A DNA stretch of 64,000 bases from Archilochus colubris (Eukaryota > Chordata > Aves > Apodiformes > Trochilidae). Of this stretch, positions 23,851 through 59,253 are shown piece by piece; position 1 is the stretch's first letter; every line of letters begins with the position of its first letter. The stretch is from the NCBI GenBank assembly GCA_023079485.1, contig CM041091.1, forward strand, positions 35,025,093-35,089,092, in the 5' to 3' direction. The position numbers and the translations under genes were made by a program. The notes beneath the pieces are model-generated. The model was given only the letters and a program-made list of their open reading frames with translations. It was not told the DNA's origin and made no database searches.

Positions 23851-26800
23851 AGCCCCCACCTGCCAGGGGGAGCAGGGGTCAGCAGTGCTTGCAGAGGGTC
23901 TGTTGGGAAGGGATGGCAGCAGGACTGGGAAGCTTTCTTCTGGATGGAAAGGGAAATGCTGTTTGTTTTCCTCTCACAGATGGAGCTGTGGGGTGTTGAG
24001 GTGCCAGGTGATTCTTCCACTGCCTGTACATCCCCAGCAGTAAAGCAGCTAATGGTTTTCTGTTGGAGAGAATTCTCAGCTTTCCTCATGTTTATAAATC
24101 TATGTCTAGCTAAGGCCTGGTACTTTTCCAGGCTTTGCATGGCTATTTATTTGCTGAAGCTATAAAAGCTGCATTAGTTATACTTGCTTCTATACCACTT
24201 TTCAGTGGTTCAAAGGCACAACCAAAGACTGTTTGCTTTCTGAAGTTTTTCATCTTCTTAATTCTACAGAACTGTGTGTCAAGTCCAGAGAACAAGTTTA
24301 CATGGGGAGGAGGGAGCTGTGGTTGTTGAAGGAAAGCCAGCTGGGTTTCCTTACACCTGAGGAGCTGCAGATAGTGCTGGGATACAGGAGCATTCATGGA
24401 TTACCATTAAAACATTTGACATTGGAAAGCAATCCTGGTTTGGGTGAAATGCTGCTGAGATCTGTGTGATCAAAACAGGAGCAGCAGACCCTGGTTCACT
24501 GCTGCTCAGTCAGGGAGGCTGAACCCCAGGTGGCTGCTGCTGGAGGTGCTGTGGTACCTTTGGTGATGCTGCCACAGGCTGTCAGAGCTGGGTGGTGCCA
24601 CTGTCCCCCTGCACCCCCTGCTCACTCAGAGCAGCAGCCTCATCATCCTGGGATGGATTTGCCTTGTGGTGGCCTCAGCCCAGGAGCAGCAGAATGACCC
24701 CGAGCTGCTGCCAGGCTCTGTGTGTGCAGGAGAGTCAGCTCTGCCCTGGCAAACCCATGTACCCACCTCCTGCCCATGCCCCTGGGAGCTTCCTGTTCCT
24801 GCACTGCTGGGAAAAGTACATCAAACATCCTTTTCACCTACTTAGTATCAATCATTTTATAACTTCTTGATTAATGTCTCTTAAAAACTCACAGATCCTT
24901 ATTTTAGTACCTGGTTGTGCCTATTATGTTTCTTTTAGACCAACATGAGTGTAATAATGAGTACCTATCCCTTATCTTTCTCCAACATTACAATGCTTTT
25001 CATCTTATTTCTCATCTCCTGCTATAACAATCTAATATCTTGTTTACCTAGCTGTGTACACAGTGGATCTCCTCGGCCATGACTTGATCTTTCCTTCTAA
25101 ATCTTTGTGTGTGCAGGATATGTCACTGTATTTTTAAATATAGATTATCTTGTACTTTCCCATACTGAATTTCATGTTGCCTAGTTACACAATTTTCTAG
25201 TTTGAAGTTATTGTATTGTTTTTTCTTCTTCCTTTTTCTTGCTTTATATTCCCCTCTCACTTTGACTGACCTAAATAACCCTGTATTATCTGCAGGTTTT
25301 GGTATCCTCCCCTTTACTCTTTCTTTTTTTTTTACAGATTGCCAGCAGAATATCAAACACTGACAGCCCTAGCTCTGGTCCTCAGAGCTCACAGCTGTGA
25401 ATCTCCCCATTTTAGTAATAATTCCTCCTTTGTTTCTATCCCCCATCCACTACTACAGTTTCTTACAGATCACAGTGCTAAATCTTCTCAAGCAGTTAAT
25501 TGCCCATAAGGGCTGGACACTTACATTCAGTGTGAAGCTGAGATTCAGGTTTATGTTCTTGCACCCCTAACACATTTATGTGCAAGGTTTCATGGAGGTC
25601 ATGCCTGCCAACCCCAAAGCTGATGCTTAGGTTGTGACACCCTTCTGCCTGCTGGCAGGCAGCTGTCTGTGCGTGGTCACAGGAACATCAGCACAGCTGC
25701 TGGGGCATGGGCTTCTCTTGTGTCTGTAGTGATCTACGTCTGTTTGCATAGTTCTTACATATTTTTTGCCAAAACTTTAACTGACTTGGGTTACCCTGGA
25801 GCAGGGCAGCCACATCTCCAGCCTCCTGGAGCTTTGCAGAACACTCCATCCCATGGGGAACTGGCCTGGCTGTGGATGGCAGCAGTTGTTAGGGCAATGG
25901 ACCCTGGCAAGCAGCCTTTGCTGTCCCCTCAGGAATGCTGGTGGGGTTCCTGCAGGCAGGACTGCTATGAGCAGTGATCAGCTGGAAAGTCAGGAGCCAG
26001 ATGGATGCATCCTCTTAGCTAAAGATCAGTGTAGTGCAACCCACAGGAGAAACAACTTTCTCTGAAGGACTAAGTGCAGGGTGCTGAAAGATTGGAAAAC
26101 CCTGAATTCAAATCCCAGATTACCCAGAAGCCACAATAAACAAGTAGCTGGGAAAGAGCTCCCCTGCAGCTTTTATCCATCTGTCTATGAGAATGTCTCC
26201 CCAGCTCTTTTAGACAGCATTTTTCACAATGAAAAGTCAGGCAATAACTTTTCCTGATCATCTGCACAAGTCCTTGAGAGGGAGATATCTGCTTGGGAGG
26301 GAGTACTTTGTCCTTTAGCATCTCCCAGCTGGGGAGCAGCTAGGATCAGGAGAGCTTTCAGAGCTGCTTTTCAGTTTCAGTCACATCAAACTCTCATGAC
26401 AGCAGCCATGAAGTTGCTGTTGTGGTGGGAGCTTTTCTGGGCTTGTTTTGTTTTGTTTTGTTTTTTTAAATAATTTGTACTTCAGTCCCTGGATGTCTTT
26501 TGTTGGCAAGTAGAGGCCACATGGTACTCTTGGATGTTTAATCCTCTTGTACATTTGTCATGCAGGGAGCAGCAGGCTCAGTGAGATGGTGTAATTTCTG
26601 TTCAATTTCATACACACGTGCTTAGCTTCGAGGGTCCCTCCAGTATTGTGCCAGAGGAATGGATCCTTTCACTTTGAATGTTAAAGTTAGGTTGAAAAAA
26701 CCCTGACCTTTTTGTTCCTTTTAAAAACCTGGAGTATTTCAGAATGGATCTGGTTTTTCCATGGTGCAAGGAAGCCTTAAACCCTCTTACTGATCTGTTC

Positions 26801-29336
26801 CATAATGATAGAGATACAGCTATCTGCATGCCAAGCAAATTGACTACAAAGCTGGATGTAGCATCTCAGTTCAGATCAGCTTTAAAAAAATCAGATTATA
26901 GCTTAAAATTTCTCAGCCATGTACATCTGATTAATGCATGGCACCTACTGACAGAAAGTACCTTGCCAAGGTCAGCAGCAGTGACATCCCACCCCCCATG
27001 CACCCACAGCAGGGCACTAAAACCACTGCTCTGACTGGGCTTTTTAACCCAAACTGACAGTCTCAGCACCCTTGTTTCATCTTTTGAATCTGTGTATAAC
27101 TTAGAGCTCTTACGTGTGTTTCTACAACTCTTTCCTTTAAGAAGACAAACTCCTCTGCTGTTGGCTCCCAATTTATGTGAGATTGTACAAGTACATGGGT
27201 GAACACCAGTAATCAAAAGCAGTGTTCCCACTGGATCCTACAGAGCTCTGACATATTGAATCACCAGCTTCTTTCAGGAAGGAATATAAAGCCAAGTCAA
27301 TAACCCCCAAAGCACATGATAATTTCCAGAATTGTTTATTATTCCCCTTCCACATGCTCTGATGTTATGGTGTGATGGAAATCCACACACCTGAAATGAT
27401 TCCAGCTGCTGGTGTGACCGTGCACACAAATGGTCCTCATGTTCATTAGCCTCCCACCCCAGCTCCAGTTCTCACACTGAGTGTTCATTTAGTGCTGCCC
27501 ACTTCAAGTGTTCAGAAGCCCCATGGTGTGAAGCTGAGCACTAAATCTTAAGTGGTGGTAATGTGGTATTTGAACAGCTTCCCTTTTCTGAGCTCATTTG
27601 TCCTCTCTAAATTGGATTTATCTTCTCTATCAATGTTCTTGCCAGAACCTTGCCTGGTGTGAAGAGCAGCACGTTGTCTCTAATGCAAAAGGTCTCCCTT
27701 TCACCAGCATTTACCTAAAGCTCTCTCTGCCTTTCCTAGGGACTATCTTTCCATCTGTGGCAGGCTCACACTTGACTCCATGAGATTTTGGACCTCCATC
27801 CCCCGCCAGGACCAGCCCTGTCAAGCAGATGTTTGTGGGAGAGGAATGGTGCTAACCCTCAGCCCTGTTGCCTCTGGTGGGTCCTGCAGCCTGACCTCCT
27901 AAAGCATCACCACATCAATTATTGTTACAGATTACTACAGGTAATGATCCAGCAATGGTTCCAACAAGTCTGTTAGGGGGTTTTGCTTTCTTTCTAAATC
28001 TGTTTATGAGCCAAGGGACACGGTCACTCTTAAATAAATGGGCAGGGGTGGGCTGAAACTGGGGAGGGGAGTCTGAGCAACTGTCAAGAAAAGGTTATTT
28101 CAACTAGGATATTTAGTAATGAAAAATCAGATTTGAAGTAATCCGATCCTCATTTTTTCAAGCTGAAGGAGCAGCCTTTCATTGGAGTTTCATGGGCATA
28201 ATTTGCAACTCTCCATCTGGGAGGATTATGCTCTTTCTATTCAGATGCTTGTCCATTGCTGTTAAATGCAGAATTTTATTTTAGTTTAGAATTGGGCATG
28301 CATATATTGGGGAAAAAACAACCAACCAAACAAAAAAAATCCAGACTGACAAACAGAAATATCTTTTTTTTTATAACCATGGTCAGCCTAAAGAAAGGTT
28401 CCTCCTCCAGTCAGTGCACTTTCACACTGCCCAACTCCTCAAAGCTGAGTTTGATGAGGATGAATCACTCTGGAAATCAGTCTTAATTCTGGAATCTAAA
28501 AGGCAATGTTTTTGTTGCCACAGTAGAGTCTGTTATTTTCAAGTTCATTTATAAATTGAATAAATCCAAGAACTGAAAACCTTTTATAACAGTGTTGCAG
28601 TTAAATACTGCCTTTTCCATTCTCAGATCCAGCTGTGTTGTGTGTTTATGCAGAAGAGGGCTGGAGAGGTAGCATTAAATAGTTATTTAGGGATGTTAAT
28701 AACATGCTGAAAATGTTTCCATAAAGAGCTTTTGGATCATACGATGCCATCTGTGTTACAGTTGATTGTAGCTAATTACACAGGCATGAGTTCCTTGGGA
28801 AAATGGATGGCATTACTCAAACTGTTTGTTTGTGATCAAGATAATGGAATGACACAATGTTAAATGGATGGAATTAAGTCTGAAAATCATTCCTTGCTGA
28901 TAATCCTACACAGATCAGTGGAATTATTCTGACTTGCTCCACTTCAGATGAGAATTTGGATAGGTGTACTATGGTAATATTATTGTAATAACTCTGAAGT
29001 ATTTTTGTATCTTGGGTGTTGTGGAGTATCTGAGAAAAAAGAAAAATTAGCTTCCTACACAGTAGTTGCTGTTTCTAATGAAGTGTTTCACTTTCTGCAA
29101 TTTAGCCATAAGAGGTGTAAAAGTTAGACACTGCACAGAGGACATTAAACTTGTGGGGTTAAAATACCTGTGCTGAGCTTGTTGCACGTGTCTTCCAGTC
29201 CTGAAATCCTCTTAATGTTTCTGTTTTACTATAAATGATCATGTATTCACATCACTACACCCAGCTAGGTTTGGCACTGAACAAACCCAGCAAACTGTGT
29301 AAAAGTTAGGACAATAAATCAGTGGGTGGGATCTAG

Positions 29337-29348
29337 GTGTGTGTGTGT
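29337..29348. repeat. (GT)6 microsatellite
   Basis: Six perfect GT units, too short to be highly variable. Confidence 0.7.
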
Positions 29349-30512
29349 GATGCAGACAGGTAACCAGACACACACAGTAAGTCCAGGTATAGGGCTCCCT
29401 GTAAGCTATGGATGTGTGGCTAAGGAGTTGCAGGGTTTTGTTAAGGTTTTGTAAACATGGTCTGCCCATCAATGGGTTAAAGCTAACTATGGTTGAGGGA
29501 TTAATCTGTGAGGGAAAAAAATCAGGTCAGTCAGGATTTGACACATGTCTGTTAAAGCTGTTGGAATTGATCTAATCCTAAACAAAACTTTGGCTAGACT
29601 TTCATCCACAGAGCCCTGTTATTGTATGGTGGGATTTGAGGTAAGGGGGTGGTTTTGTTTTGGTTTGGTTTTTTTAGTTTAAATTGGGTATTATTTCATC
29701 AAAGGTAAGTTTCAGAACTTGCTTTACACTGGGAAGCATCAGGTTGGTCTGTTCATGGGGCTTTTCACCTTGTGGAAACAGATTTTCTCTAAAGCTGCTG
29801 AGGGCTCACACTGATGTGCAGGAGGGGCAGCCCAGGAGGGACCTGAACCCACGATAGTGCCTGGTGGTTCTGTTTAGAGCTGAGATCTTCAAGACAAGGT
29901 GCTGTGTGCCAGCAAGCTCTGGGTTAAAAGCAGGGCTCTGGATCCAAGTCTCTGGAATTATGGAAGTGTCCTGTGTGCCTGGGCTTGGCTTTCCCTGGTG
30001 TCTGATCCTAGCTTTGATGAGAAGGTTTGTTCTGAACCCAAAACATGAGCGTGGTCAATAAAGTATATTCCTTTGGAAGCTTCAACTGAGTCACCAACGT
30101 TAGATTGTATTTTTTTTCAACATGTTTTATCAAACTAGTCTGTATTTAATCTTTATCCAAAGAGCAGAGAGACAAAAGTCCTCACGGGATGTGTGCAGGA
30201 AATGTGCAACACAGCCACGTGTACGTGACAATGCCTGTCTTGGCAATTCTTCTTTTGATGTAGTGCTTCCAGACTTACTGTCTGCTTTCTGTATTTTTCC
30301 ATGTAATTTCCAACAGATTTTCTTCTATCCACATTGCAGCAGAGTGAACAACACACCATTTGTGACAAACATTTATAAAGAAAGGAAAAACCCAACACCA
30401 CAGAACCAGCATGTGAGGAGATTAAACTGGCAGAGCACTTTGGCTTAGCATGAAACCCTTTCAGAGGAAAAGACATTTTCTTGCATTCAGATCTATAGAC
30501 TGCTGAAATCCT

Positions 30513-30544
30513 AAAAAAAAAATAAAAAATAAAAAATAAAAAAA
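30513..30544. repeat. A-rich (AAAAAAT)n repeat
   Basis: Runs of five to nine A separated by single T. On the minus strand this is a T-rich tract. Confidence 0.8.
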
Positions 30545-32720
30545 GGAAGTGGGAACTCAGCCATAGGCAATATTTCATTTTCTTTCTATTATAATAATTT
30601 GAGATGCACCACAGACTCAAAAAGGTTTGTCTAAACTAATTATTTATAACATTTTGTCAGAAATAGAAACCAACAATGATCAAGAGACCATATCAGACAT
30701 TTAGAATTTTCAGTATTTGTAACATCACTGTAACAATACTGTAACAATAGCTTGATTAGGCTATGTTTTGCTTAAAATATTGGTACTCTGGGTTGGGGAA
30801 TTATTAATTTATTTTTAAGTGCAGTGGAACATTGATTTCAAAAACTATCTAGAAAACACATTTTCCAATTAGCCTTGATGTCTGAATCGCAAGTCAGGAG
30901 GCAAAAAGAATGATGAGCCCTGTTAAAGGCATCTTATGATGCATTATTAATGCTATTTTCAATATCAAACATGCCAGGAATCATATGCATAATATATTCT
31001 CCCAGAATCAAAAATACGAAGACCTTTCTGTCCTGTTAAAAGATGATGTCTTATAGATGTCCTCACTGCATAACTTGTTCAAAAAAAAAAAAGTAAGTAA
31101 AAGCACAAAGCAATGAAACTGTTTCCATGGGAGGTGGCTCTGATGGCTGATGGTGTCCTCTGGGCTGCTCTGTCACCTGCAGGGCCTGGCTGGGGTTCCT
31201 GAGGGTCTGTGCTTGGTGTTGGGACCCCAGCCCTCCCTCCTGAGCCCCCTGCCCAGGAGTGTCACAGGTCTAGGTTCCACTCACCAGCTCTTTGCTTCGT
31301 TCTGCACAATGATGGTGGCTTGGAGATGTTTATTGTGGGAAGTTTTCTCCCAGTATTTGTGAAAAGTATTATTTTAATCCTGGCATCTGTCCACCAAGAG
31401 CCCAGATGGCTTTCCTGTGTGCAGGCAGACACTGCAGTCTCTGTAGTGCAGGACCAGCACTTTGTCACACACATAATGACTGTCATAGCTCCCAACAATG
31501 GTGCTTGTCCATGGCACATACAGAAGCTCATGGATGTCTCCAGAAAGCTCTCTAACTCTGTCTAGCCTGATTTCCCATCACCAAAGCTGATCAAATTCCT
31601 GTTATCTGGATCTCCTATTTCTTGGATGTCATTCTTGTCTACATTAAAGTTTTATCATTGTGTCCCTTTCCATCCTGAAAGGCTTAATTGGAAGAGTCCT
31701 CAGCTAATTTCTGTGTAGCTCTTTTTGAAGCAGGTTTATTGCTTTGAGTGTTGGCAAGGGAGCTGATTGTTCTCTGGGAGAATCTCAGTAAGGATTCAGC
31801 ATTCCAGCCTGGAAGAGGTTTCCAGTGTGGGCCCAGTGGGAGCTGTTGGATCTGCAAGGTGGTTCTGTCCCCTTTCCTTTGTCACCTCAAACCTTCCAGG
31901 GGGGATGTGGGGATGTGAGCCACAGCTGAGCCTGCAGAGCAGAAAGTATCTTTGCCTAGGGGAGGGGATGCCAGGGGCAGGAGGTGGCTTTGGCCAGTGA
32001 AATCTTGTACAATGCTGCTTCTCATTTCCTCAGGTTGTGAAATAACCTGACTCCACCCACCATATCTACCATTACAACATATCATCTGAGAAAATAATTG
32101 TAATACACACAAACCCTTCATTCATCCCAGTAGGTAGGATTCCGTGCCTGTGGCTATAGACTGTCCTATTTTTTATCTATAAAGAAAGAGTGTGTTTAGA
32201 GCAGTCAGTGATGTATTGCATCTTCTTACACAAAGAAGCTGGAATTGTAAGTACTTAGAATATCTACAACTTTTAATAGATTTGTCAGGCAATATCTGTA
32301 AAATCTTATTTATTACTGTTTCTTTGAGCAACCAAACACATTTCTTTTTATAGAAACATCAAGGCTACAAAGTCAAGCCTGGCTGAAAAACAACAGATTT
32401 AGGACTGTTTGTGCTACCTTGGTTTAGTTAACTAGGAGCAGGCATTTTATCTTCCCCCCATTTTTTATCTCAGTCTCAGCCCTCCTGCTCTGACTCTGAC
32501 CCAGTGCAGATGTGCAGTGACTGCTGGTCCTGCTTGGCTTCCCCAGCTCTCAGCAGCTTTGCCTGAGAGTTACTCCCAAAATCCAGCCACTTCTCCCAGA
32601 TGCTCTCAGCCCTCTCCTGGCTCTGCATCCCATTTATTTATCCCCTGATGCAGATGCCTCCCTCTGCTCTTTTCTCCATAATGGACGCAGGTTTTTGCTC
32701 TTAAAATTCCATCTAGGCTG

Positions 32721-32808
32721 TTTTTATTATTGTTGCCATTACTGTTATTGTTGTGTTGTTGTTATTTGTTATTTTACTCTTGTTATTTATTGTTGTTTTA
32801 TTATTACA
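32721..32808. repeat. TTATTG/TTGTTA-rich low-complexity stretch
   Basis: An imperfect repeat of TTATTG, TTGTTG and TTATTT units runs for almost 90 bases and ends in ATTATTACAG, which resembles a splice acceptor, but no coding exon follows. Confidence 0.75.
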
Positions 32809-33414
32809 GCTGCCCTGAACTGTTAAGCCTCTTTACTAGTGCTTGGAGAGGAAACATTGCTGCTCTGTTGTTGTTTTGACTTTGAGTCAAGATGAATAAA
32901 CCGAAGCATTGAAGGTCATCATCCAAAAAGATTGCTATCTGCATTAATAAGGTTAGTAATGACAAGGCTGGAAATATTTTCCTGAATTTGATCTTTGTGT
33001 TTTATACTGTAACAAATACAGTATAATGGATCTTTAAAACCAGGATTACTAGAAATGTAATGACACTTTAAATGAATCCAAGTAAGTTTTTTTACCTGAG
33101 AAATACATCTAATCTGTTCAGGATATAATTTCATCTGAGCAAATCAAAGTTTTCCAGAGAAAATTTTTCATTGGGTTTTACATTCTTCCATAAATTTACA
33201 TCCAAGCCCTCTGCACCGTGTGAATTCCAGTGCAAAATGTTTATAGTTTGTGATTTAAATATTTTTCCTCCCGAGAGGTGTAAAAGAAGATGTTACTCCA
33301 TGTGGCAGTGCTCCCGGCCCTTACTCCCCGCAGGGAAGAGCCACCGGGAGCTGGCTGCGTCTGCCCCCTGCTCCCCAGCACTGCTGCAGCCCCTGACGGG
33401 CTCACGGGCTCTGA

Positions 33415-55815
<22,401 letters not shown>

Positions 55816-55835
<20 letters not shown>

Positions 55836-55857
55836 TCCTTCAGGCCACACACAAAAG
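55816..55857 (+). CDS. JAKMIP3: Candidate alternative form of exon 21 (14 codons, tail removed)
   Basis: A second acceptor, TTTTTCTCTTTAG ending at 55815, and a strong donor AAG/GTAAGC at 55858 bound 42 bases. In phase 0 they read LSFFGHSPSGHTQK with no stop, because the frame differs from the one encoding the hydrophobic tail. This would replace the tail by a polar peptide and continue to downstream exons. No transcript evidence is available to me. Confidence 0.6.
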
Positions 55858-56393
55858 GTAAGCCCTGGGATCACCTCTGGTCTCCCTTCTTCTTCTTGGG
55901 AACTCCAGAGCCTTTCCCTTGCTGCTCAGGCTTCAGCAGTACTGGAGGGAGGTCTGGCTGCCCCCAGTAACCCCAAAATGGAAATCTCTAAAGCCACTGT
56001 TCCTACTGTCACCCACTGAGCTGCCTGACATGCTCCCAGCAGGACTGGCTTGTCCCAGCTCCCAGGCTTTTCCTGTCTGCTGGCTAAAAAACCCAGAATG
56101 GTTTGAGGGGGACATATCATTTTAGCTGTGTGTTCCTCCCAGCACTGAGCTCCAGGGCCCTGGGTACTGCCCATCCCCACCCTCTGTCCCATGGACACAG
56201 GAGGATGATGACACACCAGCCTGCCCCTGCTTCCAAGGGATGGCATGGAGGGGAACCTTCCCTGCTAGTCACCAACACCAACAGAGCACAGAGCAATCCT
56301 TTTCTACCAGTTGTACTTTTAAAGCAGATAATGTAATTTTTGCCCAGATACACTTTTCTTTAATCCATGGTTTTCTATTTGTTCCTGTTTCAG
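55858..56393 (+). other. JAKMIP3: Putative intron or 3' UTR after exon 21
   Basis: Between the donor at 55858 and the acceptor at 56393. In transcripts that keep the 844-residue form unspliced here, this is 3' UTR. No canonical poly(A) signal is present in it. Confidence 0.5.
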
Positions 56394-56492
56394 CCTCCTG
56401 AGGAAGCTGGAATTGCTTCTACTGTTGCCAGCAGGAAGCCAGCCCTGATAACCCAGACAGAAGCAGAGACGTTGCCATCTCAGAAGCCCCAA
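56394..56492 (+). CDS. JAKMIP3: Candidate alternative JAKMIP3 3' exon (33 codons)
   Basis: A strong tract TTCTATTTGTTCCTGTTTCAG precedes 99 stop-free bases in phase 0, reading PPEEAGIASTVASRKPALIT and QTEAETLPSQKPQ, then a moderate donor CAA/GTATCT. If not spliced there, the frame runs to a TAG at 56553-56555. The peptide is polar and Pro/Thr/Glu-rich. Confidence 0.5.
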
Positions 56493-58012
56493 GTATCTCT
56501 TGTACTTGGCTACTGGCAGTGGAAGATCCATTCCTTCAGACTGAGGCTGGACTAGGGTGTGTGGAAATGTCTGCACCACTGAAACCTCTGACTGAACGTT
56601 GTGAAAAGCTGGAACTAAGCTGGCAAAGAAGAAAGCCAAAAACCCCCTCCCACTCCTCCAGCCACAGGCTCCTTCCTGGGGTCCTGGCTCTGCTGCTTGA
56701 ACTAGCTCTCAGCTTTACTAAGGAGCAGTAAACTAATTCAGATAAACTGAATGCATTTTGGTTCCCTGCTAAGCAGGCAGTAAATTGCTTCTCTATAGAA
56801 GTGACCTTGTCCTGTTTTATATGTCACACATTTATATTTGTTATCCATAGTATTTCCAAGTTTGTCTTGAAAGAAGATTTTAGGAAGAGTTCCAAAGGAG
56901 TGACTCACAAAAAGATATATGTGAATGAAAATTAAGTGTTTTGTTCCAAAGTATTTCCTCGTAGCACAGGATACATCTGATGGTTTGTTGGATATCCCAC
57001 GAGCCCAGCTTTAGGGAAAAAAAAATGAAGCTGTGTTTGAACCCTTCAGGAAAACAAACTTTTTTGTTGTTGAGTTTTCAGAGGACCATGGCCCAGAGAA
57101 CAACAAAAAAATGGCACAGATTTAACATTTGCCTTGGCTAAATGATGACAGAAAGCTTTACCTTGTCCCAGCAAAAAGTTTGGCCTGGAAAAGAGTGACT
57201 GGAAAGCAGGTTGTCCCTGAGCTGCACAGGCTGGGCTGGGGAAGGCAACAAAGGGAATGGAACTATTTGGCACCTTGAGGCAAAGGGGCACAAGTACCAC
57301 TGGGGCAGGAGCCGGGAAGGAAAACAGATCCTCCAGAAAAACAGGTGAAGGAGGGAAAATCCAGAAGTGTGTCACCAGATGGGAACTTCAGGAACCTGGA
57401 GCTGTGGGGGAAGGGCAGGAACAAACTCCAACCCACAGCTTTCCATGGCTGCTGTGCAACAAGGGTCCCTGAGGAGCAAGACCTGGAGGAACTGCCTGTC
57501 CTTGGAAGCACAAGGTGGACTCCAAGCTCCTGACAGGTATGGTGGACCTGCTCAACTGGAAACTCAGTGATTATGTGGCTATATATATGTGTAACCTCCT
57601 TTACACTGCTCTTAGTGTCTCTGATGCCCGTGGAGCAGCACATGCTCCAGGGGAGAGGGGAGATGGCTCTCCCCAAAAACCTGTCAGTGCTGCTTACCAG
57701 CTGCAGCAGAATAGCTTGAGGCTTGACGTGGAGAAGGAACTCAATCAGTAACCACTTCTCTGCAAATCCTCTAGCCCTTGCACTTCATGCAGCAGGGTAA
57801 TTCTGTACAGAGAACATTTTCAGTTGGGAATAGACAATGTATATGCTACTGTAGGCAGCAATTAGAAATACCAACTTCAGATGCTGGGAATGGGATGTTT
57901 TCCTAGAGCTGTGGGCAGTGCTGTGAGGAGGGGCATCCATCCACTCAGCTCCTGCTGGGGGCACCTTCTGTGCCAGTGCTGGATCTGTCCAAGCCAACCT
58001 GTTTGGTTTGTG

Positions 58013-58068
58013 GGTAATTACTTTTCTTTAAATTACTGCAGGTAATTACTTTTCTTTAAATTACTGCA
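58013..58068. repeat. Perfect 28-bp tandem duplication
   Basis: Two identical 28-base units, starting GGTAATTACTTTTC and ending AAATTACTGCA, lie head to tail with no mismatch, which implies a recent event. No coding sequence is involved. Confidence 0.95.
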
Positions 58069-58266
58069 TGCTTTGATCTCATAACGAATTTGGTGTTTTT
58101 ATCAGTGTGCAGTAGTTGTCAGAAGAGGTTGGGGTTTTTAGGTCAGCAGCATGTTTCTCCGGAAACAATCCACTGGGGAGATGATGAGCTGCTGGAGCTT
58201 AAATTTTCCTGTTGTGTTCTATCAGCTGCCTTCTGTGTATACATACCCCAGCATTTTGAAAGGCAG

Positions 58267-58272
58267 AATAAA
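58267..58272 (+). promoter_or_regulatory. JAKMIP3: Candidate poly(A) signal AATAAA downstream of JAKMIP3
   Basis: This is the first canonical plus-strand hexamer after the exon 21 stop. It would give a 3' UTR of about 2.4 kb for the 844-residue form. A T-rich stretch follows. Unconfirmed. Confidence 0.35.
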
Positions 58273-59157
58273 TGCCTTTCTTCACAGGGGTATGGAGATA
58301 GGGCTAATGAGCTGCATTGTTAGAATATTAATTGGCAACTCTTTGCTGCACAGGATGACCCAAAGCATCTTTGTTTAAAGTGAACTGTGTAGGGGAAATT
58401 GAAGCCATAAACAAGCCTCCAGTAGAGCAAGCAGCGTTCCTGGCAAGGTAGAGAGGAATTGGCTCAAAGGCTGCTCATTTTTACTGCATTGTAAAGCCTG
58501 TGAAACTTTATTGCACTTCTTTCTTTCTTCAAAATTTGTCTCAGTAATAACAAAGTGATTTCCATCAGATTAATCATAATCAACTTGCATAGAAGTGTAG
58601 GGTGTCTCATTGCACAGTGTTTCTGCTTTAATGTTCCAGGGGTTGTTGCAAACTGAAAAGCATAGAAATGACAATGTCAGTCTGAATTATGGATGGGATG
58701 GGATGAGATGGAGGTCCTGGGGCAGGAAGAGCAATGTCACTGGTGCTGCAGCACAGTCCAGGTGGAGGCAGGGCTGGAAATGCTCTGTGGAGAGGCCTCT
58801 GCTTGCGAAGAGGCTGCTAGTGCTTGGCCTGATAACTCTCACAGTGGAACAAGCTGAAGCAGAGTTGCTGAGATTTTCCGTCTAAGTAGAGCATCTGTTT
58901 TATTGTGGCAAGAACTGTTGTGCGTCCTGGGCAGGACAAGAAAGGGGCAGTGCTTGGGACAAACCTTCATGTTACCCTCTCTGCCACCAAGAAGCCCGTG
59001 CTCCTGTTCTGTTGGGGGGTGATGTACAGCATCATTTGTGCAGGTATTTTTGTAACCATGGGAAATAGCCAGCAGCTTTCTTAGAGTGCAGATGTCCTGT
59101 TATTTGTGCCCAGCACCATCAATTCTGTGTAGTGTCTGCTTCTCCCTCCAAACCTAG

Positions 59158-59253
59158 GAAACTTCCATCCCAGATCTCTCAAAGGAAATTGCAGACATGC
59201 TCCCAGCAGAGCCTGGAGTTCAGAGCGGATTTGCTCTAAACAATTCTAGGTAG
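59158..59253 (+). CDS. JAKMIP3: Candidate alternative terminal coding exon of JAKMIP3 (31 codons plus stop)
   Basis: The tract CTGCTTCTCCCTCCAAACCTAG is followed in phase 0 by ETSIPDLSKEIADMLPAEPG and VQSGFALNNSR, then TAG. The composition looks coding, with an amphipathic acidic helix (SKEIADML). Its phase matches the donor at 56493. It could be the end of a tail-less isoform; no homologue is known to me. Confidence 0.45.
   Translation, partial: ETSIPDLSKEIADMLPAEPGVQSGFALNNSR

Noticed and set aside
57515..57751. An open frame ending in AAYQLQQNSLRLDVEKELNQ, considered as another JAKMIP3 3' exon
   Set aside because: The peptide end looks coil-like, but the nearest acceptor (CTCTTAG at about 57614) enters in a phase that fits none of the available donors, whereas the 59158 exon fits exactly.
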